A DNA stretch of 64,000 bases from Kalaharituber pfeilii (taxonomy: Eukaryota > Ascomycota > Pezizomycetes > Pezizales > Pezizaceae). The translations under genes were made by a program, and so were the position numbers. Under the pieces are notes generated by a model, which saw nothing but the letters and a program-made list of their open reading frames with translations, was not told the origin of the DNA and ran no database searches. Position 1 is the first letter of the stretch. Each line of letters starts with the position of its first letter. Below, in pieces: positions 10,750-22,684 of the stretch. The DNA lies in NCBI GenBank assembly GCA_015179045.1, contig WHUZ01000002.1:2542001-2606000 (forward strand), read 5' to 3'.

Positions 10750-11516
10750 GGCTGATCCTATATATGTATCAGGCAAGAGCGTGCAATGCAGACGTAATTT
10801 TGTGCAGAGAAAAGCGGCTTGGTAATTTGTGGGAACAGCGTTGGCAGTTGCGTCCCTGACGGGGAGGGTGGAAGTTGCGTGCGTCGTGACGCACGGCTGG
10901 GGGGGGAAACATGAGCTGGGAGTGAGGCTGACACGAGCCGCGCATGGGGGCAGCCAAGCTGGCGGGAGGCGCCGCCTGCAGGCGCGTTGATTACATCCGG
11001 GGGCGAGGGACGAGGCCAGTGAAGCTGCAAGCTTCCTAAACTCCATGGTTCTCGCTCGCTATAGTAACTCTATAGAAACTATCGCCAGTTGTAGTACAAA
11101 AGTATCTGGAAGAACATGTGGACATTGGCAATCATTTACTCAGGGCATCCATTTCTCCCTGGCCTTTGTGCTGCTGCCAGAAGCCAATGCCTACTGCCAG
11201 AAGCGGTCTACTGTATCAAAGCAGGCAAGAGGGCGGCCCTGCTTGCGGTCAGCTGCGTGGCCGCGCCAAGCCGCCACCATTCCTCAAGCTGCCCCAATTG
11301 CGCCAGCGTCACGCATCGGGAGTACTAGCTGTTAGTCGCGAGCACAATCTCGTGACGAGCTCAGCTTCCCAACGCTCCGTCCCACCGCTCCGTCCCACCG
11401 CTGCAGCCAGCTCCAAGCCGCACCAATTCGTATCCTCGCAGCTTGGCAGCGTCACCGCATACTCACCCACCACCGCTTAACAGCTCGAGCTGAACCTCCC
11501 CCCTAAAGATCTCACA
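10750..11516. promoter_or_regulatory. divergent promoter region, SQ/TQ gene (-) and SLY1 (+)
   Basis: A shared 767-bp upstream region. It holds GC-rich blocks near 10850-11000 and a short direct repeat, CTCCGTCCCACCG, at about 11374-11400. No coding gene is supported here. Confidence 0.4.
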
Positions 11517-14027
11517 ATGCCTCCGAAATTACCGCCCACGGTTGCTCCGACGCACACAACCCTGCGAGACCGACAGGTCGGTAAGTTGCCCTCTCTGCCA
11601 CTTCTTCCTGGCGTCTAACTGACTGCGCTTTCTGGCTTCCAGCCTCCATTGAAAAGATCCTAAACCTCAACCATGATCGGCCAGCAGCAAGCGTGGAGCT
11701 ATCGATAGCAAGTCCCATCTTAAACGAAGAGGGGGAGCCAATATGGAAAGTGTTGGTGTTCGATAATCTAGGCAGGGATGTGATATCATCTGTCTTGAGG
11801 GTACAAGATCTACGAAATTTCGGGGTCACTATACATCTGTAGGTGTCCAACCAGTGGAGGATGTTGATTGAGCTCCTGTAATTGGGCTCCTGGGAAAAAC
11901 GCCTCGCAAGACAGAAATAGATCATGCATGTTCAAGCAACCTCGAAACGGACGCCATTTAAGGCACTTCTTCACAACCTTTACTTACTCTGCGGTTTCAC
12001 TTCTAGTAACATCAATTCTCCTCGACATCCAATTCCCGATGTACCAGTCATCTACCTCGTCGAGCCAACCTCCGAAAATATCAAACTGATCTCGTCAGAC
12101 CTTCAGCGCTCGCTTTATCAGACGGCTTACGTCAATTTCCTATCGTCCATTCCCCGTGCACTCTTGGAGGAGTTTGCAGCGCAGACCGCGCAGCACGCTA
12201 CCAGTGACAAGATAGCACAGGTCTATGATCAGTATTTGAATTTTATCGTCTCGGAGCCCGACCTGTTCAGCCTTGGGATGAAAGATGTGTATTATACCCT
12301 GAATAGCGCTCAGGTGAAGGAAGAAGTAATTGAGAGCTGCATTGAGAGGATTGTAGGGGGATTGTTTAGCTTGGTTGTGACCTTAGGTACGATTACCCTC
12401 AATCATGTACTGCTATAAGCTCTGGCTAAATTTTGCACAGGCCAGATACCCATTATTCGTTGCCCTAAAGACAATGCCGCTGCTATTATTGCCCAGAAAC
12501 TTGACCGGAAACTTCGTGATCATATACTCAACTCTAGAGATAATAACCTCTTTTCAAAATCCAATGCCCCTACCACGGCAGGACATTCCACCCTATCCTC
12601 TCGGCCCGTTCTGATTATTTTGGACCGTAATATTGATCTTATTCCTATGCTTTCTCACTCATGGACATATCAATCATTGGTTCATGATGTGCTTGACATG
12701 CGGCTAAACCGCATAACGGTGGAAACCATTGAGGACGTTCCAGGTGGGGGGCAGCGGATAAGCAAAAAGAGCTATGACCTCAACAGTAACGACAGCTTCT
12801 GGGCCAAGAATGCCGGTGTTCCATTCCCGCAGGTAGCGGAGGACATTGATGTAGAACTCACAAAATACAAGGAAGATGCCGATGCCATCACTCGGAAGGC
12901 CGGCGCCGCGAGTATTGAGGATCTACAGAACGATGTGAGCGCGAGCGCGCAACATCTCAAAGCGGCTATAACACAGCTGCCAGAATTGAGAGACCGGAAA
13001 GCGACGTTGGATATGCATATGAATATTGCGACAGCGTTGCTCAAAGGGATTAAGGATCGTGGGTTGGATACGTTTTATCAGGCGGAAGAGAATATCACGA
13101 AGCAGACGAAGGCACAGATTTTGGAGATGATTAATGATCCGGAAAGGAAGAATGCGAATGATAAGATGAGATTCTTTGTTATATGGTACGGCCCCTCTTG
13201 AAGAGGGAATGAGAGCCATGTTGTAACGTGTTTCCAGGTATTTGAGCGTGGAGCAGGATCCATCCAGGAATGATATGGCCGAATATGAAGCTGCTTTGAA
13301 ACAGGCCGGATGTGACTTGGCACCCCTCAATTATGTGAAGAAGTGCGTAGTGATCCTCCCTATTTTTACCATATATGACAGCTGATTTTGTTCCAGAGTC
13401 CGTGAAATCACCCGCATGACCATGATAACTACCACCCAATCCACCCAACAGACCTCTACAACCTCTACCGGCGGCGACCTCTTCAAAGGCTTCTCCTCCC
13501 TAGTCTCGACCCGTCTTGCATCCAGTACCCTCGTCCCCTCCACCCTAGACAACCTTATTTCAAATGTCAAGAACTTCCTCCCTGCCAATCGCGACCTCAC
13601 TGTGACCAAGATCGTGGAGTCGCTAATGGACCCAACAAGTTCGTCCTCCTCAGCATTACAAAAAACAGAAAACTATCTCTACTTCGACCCGCGCTCACCT
13701 CGGGGGACAGTGCCTCCCGGCTCCGGCCTAGCTGGATTGGGTCCAGATGGCAAGCCAATCCACGGTGGACCGAGTTTCGGGCAAAGGAGACAAGGATTTA
13801 CAGAGGCAGTGGTGGTGATGGTCGGGGGGGGATGCATGGAAGAGTACGGGAATTTGCAGGAATGGGCAAGAAAGAAGGCGCAAGGGGGGGGTGGAGTAGG
13901 AGTAAGTGGGATTGTGGGTGGGCAGTCGGCGGGATTGAGGAGAAGGGTAGTGTATGGGGCGACGGAATTGATAAGCCCGGAGAGATTCTTGGGAGGGGAG
14001 GTGAAGAGATTAGGTGAGGATGGCTAA
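11517..14027 (+). CDS. SLY1: Sec1/Munc18-family protein Sly1
   Basis: Six exons, 11517-11580, 11643-11838, 12007-12386, 12441-13185, 13238-13342 and 13397-14027, give 706 aa with all phases consistent. Sly1 is the SM protein that binds the syntaxin Sed5 and assembles ER-Golgi and intra-Golgi SNARE complexes. The Sec1-domain signatures run in order: KILVFDNLG-like [51 protein letters not shown], and a C-terminal [13 protein letters not shown] segment. The central part carries the helical region around [10 protein letters not shown]. Length matches the family (about 660-710). The intron after exon 2 (168 nt) is longer than the others. Confidence 0.95.
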
Positions 14028-14359
14028 AAGGTGGGAGTGAATACCAGTAGGTAGAATATGGGAAGAAAAGGGGTAAGCTGGGATTGGGTGCGCATAGATG
14101 TTCATAACTTACGGTGCCATACTTGGAATACAAATTTGTGTAAGGAACAGTTTTTTGTCTACTTGCCCAGGAGCCGGGAGCGCTGGAAGTCTGGGTACGA
14201 GGACAGAGTGCTGGGACCGAAGGACCTGAGCGCAATTCCGGGTTTATTGTCTATTCTTATGCTCGCTGAGTAGGTTAAGTTACCTGTTAATTATAATAAA
14301 GTCAGTGCATCAACCTGCTGCTGCAATGTCTAAGAAATGTTTTGTTTGCCCTTGATATA
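14028..14359. other. 3' flank of SLY1
   Basis: Downstream of the SLY1 stop, with AATAAA-like TAATAAAG near 14295 as a possible polyadenylation signal. There is no gene. The repeat block begins just after. Confidence 0.4.
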
Positions 14360-14645
14360 CACGCAGTTGAGGGTAGCGTCACAATTAGACAGCGTGCGTG
14401 TTGAATTCTGCAGTGGGGACCCGCAGTTGAAGTTGAATTACATAGCTTGCAAAATTGGATTCAGCTGGCATAAAGGTAATTCAAGGTAAATGTCACATCA
14501 TGGGGGTTGAACACAGGTGTAGACGCGGTAGAGAGTAGTCTAGAGATTTCTAGAATTGAATTCCACGGCAGGGGATTGCAGTTGAGGGTACATTAGCCAG
14601 CGCATGAGGTGGTGAGAGTAGCGGTTGAGGGTAATCCGTAGCATG
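14360..14645. repeat. degenerate ~48-bp tandem repeats, copy A
   Basis: Units of roughly 45-50 bp recur with the pattern GTTGAATTC..CGGCAG, then TGCAGTTGAGGGTA, then a CAGCG/CATAGC step. Examples start near 14400, 14555 and 14600. The same motif recurs at 38530-38790, where related sequence also surrounds a SINE copy. Divergence is high, so unit borders are approximate. Confidence 0.5.
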
Positions 14646-14764
14646 CAAGAGGGTAGGAGGAATTGTCAACCAGACCTTTTTTCGTCTCATGCGCCATTGG
14701 ATCTCAGGGCTCCGAGCAGCCAGTTGCCCATCCCGTGAAGTTATCGTAACTATGCTGTCATTGT

Positions 14765-15002
14765 ACTATTCATAAATAAATAAATAAAAGGTTAAAATTA
14801 GGACAGGTTGCCCTTGGTTCCACTAGAATTTAAATGATATGGAACTACATCGGAGCATTATAGTCCATCATTTAGGAAGATGCTTGACAACACTTCTTCT
14901 CCGGCTCGGATTCGAGCCGGGGGTCCCTCAATTCTATACCTTTCCATCGCACCATCACTAGGGACGACAGCATTCCACTTCAACCAAGGCGCAGGTCAGT
15001 TT
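14765..15002 (-). mobile_element. tRNA-derived SINE, copy A
   Basis: Read on the minus strand, this has an RNA polymerase III A box TGGTTGAAGTGG (complement of 14975-14986) and a B box GGCTCGAATCC (complement of 14908-14918). A conserved tract with GGAGCATTATAGTCCATC follows (about 14850-14870). A T-rich tail made of TTTA repeats ends it (about 14770-14797). Copies B (38933-39190) and D (60531-60801) share the same order. Copy C (18392-18513) is truncated. Confidence 0.72.
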
Positions 15003-15127
15003 ACTCTCAATCACACCCCAGCTCCAGCAGCCGCAGCGGCATCTCACAAACACAACCCTCCAGCAGCTACAACTGCACGTTCAACCTTATCTTTAACCGC
15101 GCGTTCAACAGCACGTTCACAGGCCCT

Positions 15128-15171
<44 letters not shown>

Positions 15172-15400
15172 CCCTTTTCATGTTGTTTTCGATGTATCCA
15201 AGTTTAGTGTTTTACCATTCCTAATACCTTATAGCAATAGCATCTTCATGGTGAGTAATCGGAGGGGTTTGCCTTCATGCTGTTTTTGGGCAGGTTTGGC
15301 TAGTCATGTCAGAGAGTACATTGGTATAAGAAGGTTTAGGCTCGTGAGTATATGGAAGCTTAAACTTGCGGGGAACATGGGGGCATTAGATAGGATCAAG
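15003..15400. repeat. dispersed repeat segment, copy A, with 39-nt poly-T
   Basis: This segment is homologous in order to about 39190-39740: a CAGCAGCCGCAG-rich tract, GCGCGTTCAACAGC, a T tract, TTTTCGATGTATCC, TAGCAATAGCATCTTCAT, and TAGTCATGTCAGAG. Here the T tract is expanded to about 39 T (15133-15171), whereas in the other copy it is interrupted and short. No protein is encoded. Confidence 0.6.
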
Positions 15401-16042
15401 CCTATAATACAGTCGGTAGGGAAATATATGACCAAGTTGGGTGATTAATTCCAGAGTCGGGGCTTGTATTATTTTGTCAAAAAACACCCCAGGAGACGCA
15501 ATTGCTAGCAACGTTAGTGCCACAATTTTGTGAGTATATTGGGCTTATAAGTACACGGGAGGGCTTCAGACAGACCAGATCTGTAACATGACCGATGCTG
15601 GATGAGCTGGAAATAGCCGCCAAGGAAGGGGAAACGATCCAGAAACACCCCCGTTGCTAGTTGCGGAAAAGCAAGTCCTGCACAATTGCACAATTTCTCG
15701 CCTTTATCTCAGGCTTGCTTCTGTGAATTGGGCCATTGCAGATGCTCATGTATCTCGAAATGCCCAATAGCAAGCTTTCGGGTGATCAGGTCGTGGTCGT
15801 TTAGTGCTTAGTTCCCCAACTCTCACTTTTTCTCTAGCACGATAGAGTGTGACTCTACTCAGCTCGGAGCAGCCCCACCAACACTTGAAGTGCAGCTCAA
15901 AAAGACCTCCATCAGTGGAAGCTTAAGCTGCCATCTGTGCAATTGCCCTTCTCTTACCGTTGGCGAAGCCACCTCGGGTTGACGATATTCACCCCAATTG
16001 ATCCTCTCTAGAAAACCTACCACCCCAGGGTATCTCGACATC
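15401..16042. other. upstream region of ArgJ
   Basis: Intergenic. The likely promoter lies near 15780-16040, where CT-rich sequence (CTCTCACTTTTTCTCTAG, about 15818) precedes the gene. No gene is seen. Confidence 0.4.
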
Positions 16043-17908
16043 ATGCTCACCAGAAAGGCTATCAAGGTTTTCCGTCCTATTTTCTTCTCTCATACTAGCC
16101 CCGTCGTAACCCCAATTCGCTTTTACGCCATTGGCCCCGCAACAATTCCACCAGCAAAAGCCAAGTATGTACCCCAATCCGGTGAATATCCAAAGGGCTA
16201 TAAAGTAGGTGGAATACATTGCGGAATTAAGAAGGATGGGAAATCTCTGGACCTTGCACTTGTTACCTCAGATGTACCAGCTTCTGCTGCAGCGGTATTT
16301 ACGAAGAATGTCTTCAAGGCTGCGCCTGTTCTTGTATCGCGAGATATGCTGGACAAGAGAAGCGGAAGGGGCATTAGGGCGCTGGTAGCAAACAGTGGAT
16401 GCGCCAATGCCGTCACTGGGAAAGGAGGAATGGAAGACGGGCTTGCCATGGGAAGGGAGGTGGACAAATTGGTAGGCGAAACAGAACCAAGTACAATTAT
16501 CATGTCTACAGGAGTCATTGGGCAGAGGTATGGTCAATTGTTCCTCTGTATATGATGCCATTTGAAGAGCTGACAAGATTCTCAGACTACCCATAGACAA
16601 GATCCTGAAGGGCATCCCCAAGGCGCACGAGATTTTAGGCTCCGACCATGATGCTTGGATGTCTACCGCAAAAGCAATTTGCACCACGGACACATTCCCG
16701 AAGCTCTCCTCTAGGGCCTTTACTGTTGGGTCCAACACCTATCGTATTGTTGGTATGGCCAAGGGCGCTGGTATGATTCATCCGAATATGGCAACTTTAC
16801 TTGGGTTTATGGCAACAGATGCACCTGTGGAGCCAACTACTTTGAAGAGCATCCTTACCTATGCCGTCGAACGGAGTTTCAATGCCATCAGTGTTGACGG
16901 AGATATGAGTACAAATGATACTGTAGCAATATTGGCCAATGGCGCCGCTGGAGGAGAGGCAATTAAGGAAGGAGGTAATGGCTACGAGGAGCTGAAAGCA
17001 GTTGTCACAGGCTTTGCCGAGGATCTGGCCAAATTGGTAGTCAGGGATGGGGAAGGAGGCAAGTTGCTCTAATCTAGTTGTCCAAATACAGCTCTGACCT
17101 CGAGACACTCAGCAACAAAATTTGTTACAATTACGGTAAAGGTATGTGTCCTCATAAGCATTAAGAAAATTGACCACTGACGGCCATTGAAGGATGCCAA
17201 AACCTTTGAGGATGCGGTAAGTTCACCCTATTGAAGCGGTTGAATCATACAGGGCCATTATGTGCTTATGCGAGACTTTCAGAAACAAGTAGCTTCTACC
17301 ATTGCTCGATCTCCACTGGTAAAGACTGCCCTTTATGGAAGTATGTGCACTAATAGGCTGTTTATCTATATACAATTTGCTCATGTGATATCAGGAGATG
17401 CGAACTGGGGGCGTATCCTCTGTGCCACTGGTTACTCCGGAGTCGACGGTGTTGTTCCTGAAAAAACCAACGTCTCCTTCATACCTACAGATGGCAGTAA
17501 GGAGTTGAAGCTTTTGGTCAATGGGGAACCGGAGAATGTGGACGAAGAGAGGGCTGTACGTTACTTCCTTCAGATCCATCGAATCATGCATGGCCTACAG
17601 AAAACTGAATCATAAAATAGAGCGAGATTCTTGCCATGGAAGACCTCGAGATAAGCGTTAGCCTAGGGACCGGTGGCGGCCAGGAAGCTGTTTACTACAC
17701 ATGCGACTTTTCTCATGAGTGAGTATATTGTTGAACTCGAAAACCACAAGCTATGAGTGGCTATGGATTAGATACAAGACACTAACCTTGAGCTGCTAAT
17801 GAAATTATAGATACATTACTATAGTGAGTAGTTCTCTTCATTCGAATTTCCTATAGATAACCTAAGCTGACCGAATTATGCGAACAGAATGGCGATTATA
17901 GGACTTGA
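16043..17908 (+). CDS. ARG7: mitochondrial ornithine acetyltransferase / N-acetylglutamate synthase (ArgJ)
   Basis: Nine exons: 16043-16527, 16586-17058, 17113-17141, 17193-17216, 17283-17340, 17395-17555, 17621-17718, 17811-17823, 17888-17908. They give 453 aa. The enzyme recycles the acetyl group from N-acetylornithine to glutamate in mitochondrial arginine synthesis. The first about 35 residues are a basic, hydroxylated mitochondrial presequence. Conserved motifs are [24 protein letters not shown], the self-cleavage site in NMATLLGF (Thr is the catalytic N-terminal residue of the beta chain), [19 protein letters not shown], and the C-terminus INGDYRT. Exons of 29, 24 and 13 nt are needed. 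The intron after exon 2 begins GCAAGT, a GC-AG intron; this splice restores [13 protein letters not shown]. Confidence 0.95.
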
Positions 17909-18391
17909 GCAGTATACATTAAGCACAGTTGCGTTCGAATTGATACCCATTGTACAGTATAGCTCGGGAAAGAGCAGCCCAAGTCAATTCGTGAGGTTCC
18001 AATTTATATTCAAGTTATGCTATCGAATCTGTAGTTTAGCGCCTTAATCTGGTGCTTATGTCCCATGCCAAAACTTAACATCTTTCCATCCGCTGCTGTG
18101 TGTATTGCAGGACATCTAGAGTGTTCAAGCAACAATCAACAATAAAATAGTTCAGCAAGTATTTCAGGCTGTCCTCAGATGTCTTTGTCTTGTCACCGGC
18201 ATGTCACGCCGGACTCATAGTGTGCTGCTCGAGCCTCCAAGAAACAATACGATGGAGCAAAGCGATGTCATAGCAGTCGGCCTGGTCAATATACGGAATG
18301 AAGAGGAGATAAAGAAGGTAGATAGAGCAATACTCCACCAAGCACCGGATGAGGGCCTTGACAGTGAAACGAGCCAGACAACCCTCTCCCC
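17909..18391. other. intergenic, 3' of ArgJ
   Basis: No gene is supported. It leads into a truncated SINE copy. Confidence 0.4.
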
Positions 18392-18513
18392 TAGCTCGAA
18401 GTGAGAGTCGAGCCGGGGACCTTAATTCCATACCTCTCCATGGCGCTTGTTTTTACCTCCGTCACTAGAGACAACAGCATTTTACGTCAACCAAAGCGCA
18501 GGCCAGTTCACAA
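18392..18513 (-). mobile_element. truncated tRNA-derived SINE, copy C
   Basis: On the minus strand it shows the same tRNA-like head as copies A, B and D: GGTTGACG in a degenerate A box, GTCTCTAGTGACGGAGGTAA, and B-box-like GGCTCGACTCTC. The body and T-rich tail are missing, so it is 3'-truncated. Confidence 0.6.
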
Positions 18514-19775
18514 CAGACAACTGGTCGTCCATCCCCCTCGCCGCCCGCACCGCCCCCGCCGCCACAACCCCAATTCGTAACCAGCATCTATGAATCAATT
18601 TGGTGTGGAGAGAAGTTAGGATTGACTCTGTATCACGAGTCATTTGCCAGGAAATACGCCAGCATCTTCAAAATCTCGTTTCTGCGAATTCCGTGTTTAC
18701 CCAGCTTTTACAAAGTAAGTCATAACAGAAAAAAATTTGAATACACCGAAATCTTACTCAGCGAAGATGAAAAAAATTTGAGTTTCAAACGACACAGTAC
18801 GGGTCTTGACTCAATAAACAACAGACCAGATAAGCGCTACATAAGGAGTCTCGTGACCGAAAACTAAACATAAATGTAAATACATCTTCACCCTCAATCG
18901 GGCGCACACGTTACCCTGACAGAGTGATCAGCTCCCCCCACCTTTTCGTGCAGTACACTGTTTCTCGTCTCAACTGCGCAGCAACAGCGAAAAAAAAAAT
19001 AACAGTCTGGGCACGAGAACAGATAGTACACCCGTTGCACCGGGGACTAGATTAGTACTTGTGAAGATTACCTACATGTTACTGGCATGAGAAAACTCTG
19101 GTATCGCATTTTGGAGTTGGATGTGTTTTTTTCACTTCACTATCCAACTTTAATATTAGTGAGGATCTGTAAGGACGAAGCCCAGAGGACGACGCCTGAT
19201 AGGAGAGTTCAAGTCTATTGTGCGATGATCATCCCTCGTCTCGAGTCAAGACCTTAGCCTTAAATACTGTGGCTCGTACACCAGAAGCTTCTGTCACCGC
19301 TATGCCCCATGCAGCCCTAGCTGCCCATGTAGACGCTTCTGTCACCGCCATGTGCCATATGCGCCATGCAGCCCTGACAGGACGCACCAATATTTATCCA
19401 CTGTATTCTCCGTATCAGATGAATCGCGTGCGGCCGTCATGAGAACCCCAGATTGTAGTTATGCATGTATCCCTAATTCCCCTAAATCATTCCGCCAATC
19501 GGGAAAGGAGTTTGTCATAAAGCTCTATTTCTAAGCACTTGTAGCTATATTCAGTGACAATGAAACGTAGAAACGACAAAGGAAAAGGCCTAATGATACA
19601 TCATGAAATCTAACCGAACTCGTTAACCAAGTGAGGGAAAAAAAGTAAAAAACCATCAAACAAATCAAGGCAAATCATCCATAGAAAAAAAGTGTATATA
19701 CATCGCCCAGGTCATCAAACCATTTATCCTTTTCCATACTAGTACACAACCGACTTCCCCGGACTTTCTCAACAC
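18514..19775. other. intergenic repeat-containing stretch
   Basis: Contains GTCTGGGCACGAGAACA (19005-19021), shared with two sites in the 38-39 kb repeat block, preceded by a run of A. A duplicated segment beginning GCTTCTGTCACCGC (about 19287 and 19335) has a period of about 48 bp. No convincing gene is present. Confidence 0.45.
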
Positions 19776-21411
19776 CTAAACCCTCGCACGCCAGCCCATC
19801 TTCACCTTCAGCCTCGACCAGCCAACAGCCGCCGACCCCACAATCATAATCACCCCCGCAAAATTAATCAACCCATCCCAGTACAAAGGACTATTATGCT
19901 GCTCTCCATCCTTCTGGTGCCACGTCAAGATCGCACCCGCAATTGGCGGCCCGGTCAATGCCACAAGCGAGCACAGCGCCATCATCAACCCGATCTTCAG
20001 CCCCACTTGAGCAATGTTGGAGGTAATCTGTGAAACGCATGCGGATTGCAGGGAAATGAGACCCCCAGAGAGGAAACCGTAGAGGACGGAGAACGCAATG
20101 ATGGAGCTAGGTTTATCCATCCTATGGAGTGCAAGAAGTAGGACGGAGGAAAATAGCGCACATAAGAAGGAGATATTGAAGCGTCCGAGTTTGTCGGCTA
20201 AGAGGCCAGAGAGAACGCGTCCCACCAAGGACCCAGCATTTAAATATGCCAGAAGGTAGTTCGCCTCCGTAGCAGTCATGCCATGTGACTTGCCGTAATC
20301 TGGGAGGTAGTAAAACGGGATAAACATACCCCAGAAAACGAGGAAAGTCCCGCCAACAAACCAGGTATAGCGACCGTCCTTGAAGATATCCTTGATGACT
20401 TGTCCGTTGATACCCCCGTCTGCTTGCTTGCCCTTATTGGGTGGGAGCCGGCCGCGGACCATGAAGATCGATGGGACTAGGAAGGCAAGACAGATAAATC
20501 CAGAGATACGAACAGCCCATGCATAGTTGATTCTCTTGATCAGGGCTTCAATAAGGATAGGCCATGCAACACCTCCAAGTGAGGACCCGGCAACGACAAT
20601 TCCCAATGCAAGTCCACGGCGGCGGTCAAACCAGTGGGATACGGAGGAGATCGTGGGATAGAACCTGCAGAATATCGTTAGTCCGTGAAACGATCGATTA
20701 CGCTTGGAGGTAATAGGTACATACAGCATAGCATCGCCAATACCAAACATTATCCCCTGGGATAGCATAAGCTGGTAGTACTCCTTTGACAGGGACTGGA
20801 ACATGAACGATGCCACATAGATCAAAGTTCCCGGAATAAAGAGAATCTTCGCTCCATATGCATCGAACATAGGCCCAAATATCATCCCACCGAAGAACAG
20901 GAAGAAAAGCTATTATTCAACTAACGTGTTAGTTATATCACTCAATAGGACTTATCAATAAGGATTCCTTTACCTGAATGGATCCAATCCATGCAATATC
21001 ACTCGGAGTTCGATAGCTTAATAGGTCTTCAGTATAGTAGGCCTGGTATGTCCCAAAGGAGTTCAGATAACCTATGCATAGTTAGTATGTGATGTTTTGA
21101 TTGGCTTGGGAATGCAGAAGCGGAATAAACATACCAAATGTGGCAAAGTATGTCAAAAATCCACCCAAAACGACTAACCAAGCTTGGGTGCCTCCATCAG
21201 GACAGTCAGGTATTCCATGTCCGCCATCTGTTTGCTGGCCTTCAGCATCGTATGGCCTCAGGCTCGGGACGGCGGTGATACTACTGCTTTCAGACCGCTC
21301 TCCGGTTTTAACTTCATATTTTACTCCAGAGCTGCGATCGAAAGAGTAAAACTTGCTTGGGTATTGTGGTGGAAGGATGGAAGGCTTGAGTTCGAGCGTC
21401 TCTTCAGACAT
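19776..21411 (-). CDS. MFS transporter, monocarboxylate-porter (MCT) type
   Basis: Four exons, 21135-21411, 20974-21071, 20725-20909 and 19776-20664, give 482 aa. The ATG at 21411 (MSEETLELK) was preferred over an upstream non-ATG extension. A hydrophilic N-terminus of about 85 residues precedes 12 predicted membrane segments, starting at AWLVVLGGFLTYFATFG with the MCT-typical GGTQAW entry. The loop 2-3 signature G.MIFGPMFDAYGAK and the WFDRRRGLALG..VAGSSLGG motif after TM4 are family marks. Such fungal proteins move monocarboxylates or other small organic molecules. The substrate is unknown. It is divergent from the P450 at 23919, with a MITE between them. Confidence 0.88.
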
Positions 21412-21985
21412 GATGGTCCCAGCGCCGGTTACAGTGATCAGAGGGCTGCGTGACACTTGCGGAAATTCTAAATGTTCTTCTAAAACTTGTGTCTCAAAAG
21501 TGACGTGTAGAGGTTGAGCGAGGGAAAAAAAAGTCAAGACGCTTTAGTGCTTCAATGGTGGACACAGTTCACAAGATCTCGAACCATCCTCCTATCTGGT
21601 TCTTATAACCAGTTAAGTAGTCTGTATGCCGAAGCATGGCCAGACATCTATCTCCAGATGAAGACGTGCCCAGCCAGCTACCCTCTCCAACTTTGCTGTG
21701 ACCAGTCCACAAACCCCATGACGCAGGAGGACTGCTGAAGTCCCGAATCTACGATAGAATCGGGGATTAGTATAATCTAACTAGATACCCGTCTCCGATG
21801 ACTATATATCCGCGGCAGGTGACTTAACATCCGAAGCATCAGAATCGAAGAACTTCCTGGGGTGACCCCGAGAACAATATATATATCCCTTCGGCTTGGA
21901 AGTATGGTAACCTGGAGGAGTGAGAATGACGAAATTCGCCGAATGGAAAATGATTCCTGAAGTTCATGGCCTCTATGGAAAGGTA
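21412..21985. other. upstream region of the MFS gene
   Basis: 574 bp between the transporter start and the MITE. It probably contains the transporter promoter. No coding sequence was accepted. Confidence 0.4.
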
Positions 21986-22684
21986 CAGTCAGACCTTGCT
22001 ATAACGAACCCCGCTATAGCGAAAACCTTGCTATTACGAACACACTGCCCTCGGCGATTTCCCTCTCCACCTATTCTGCCCTTGCTATAACGAAATCCCA
22101 CCAAATAACGAAACGAAAAAAAATCTAGCGGAAGTTATTTCTATCTACATACAAATTGTTCTTGCTATAACGAAAAGTGGCAAATGAAATCTATAGAAAT
22201 TCCCCTGGCGATCCACTAAGCTACTCTTATATCCTTGCCTGCGACGAATAGCAAAGCATAAATGTTTATACGAATTTTATACTATTAAGACAATGGTATA
22301 CTTTAGATGTCTCAGCTCTAATCTTTCTTGCATATCTGATGCTTTTCAAATCTACATGCTGCTTGCTGCTTGTTAGTAGTTGTTGACATCTTGACTGTTC
22401 TAAATACTGAGTGCTAGTCGGGACCGAAGGCAGTCCGTTACAGATTTCGATTAGTTCAAGCTTCACTTATGCTTTATTTTATAGTCTCGAATATTTCTTG
22501 ATTTGGTTATTTCCTATGCTAGTAAAGTCAATACGAAATGTGCTGCAGTAGCTGTTGAGGAGTCCGAACTCAGCTACCGAGGTTGCATGACTAATTATTT
22601 GTCACAATTTTCTATAACGAAAACCTTGCTATAACGAAAAGAAAGGGCCAGATTTTACGTGTTCGTAATAGCAAGGTCTGACTG
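21986..22684. mobile_element. Tigger/pogo-like MITE, copy 2 (699 bp)
   Basis: The ends are CAGTCAGACCTTGCTATAAC and the reverse complement of CAGTCAGACCTTGCTATTAC, flanked by TA on each side (21984-21985, 22685-22686). Subterminal boxes CTTGCTATAACGAA recur near both ends (about 22005-22110, 22160-22175, 22610-22640). Near the right end GGCCAGATTTTAC is shared with copy 1 at 961-973, so the two elements belong to one superfamily despite the CCGGA/ACGAA difference. The interior is AT-rich and encodes no transposase. Confidence 0.87.

Noticed and set aside
14360..14645. CRISPR-like array
   Set aside because: Units are degenerate, lack unique spacers, and the organism is a fungus; it is a diverged tandem repeat.
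19005..19050. Helitron 3' end (hairpin CCCG..CGGG followed by CTAG near 19031-19050)
   Set aside because: CTAG is followed by A, not T. No 5' TC end or Rep/helicase is visible, and the other copy of the motif lacks the hairpin.
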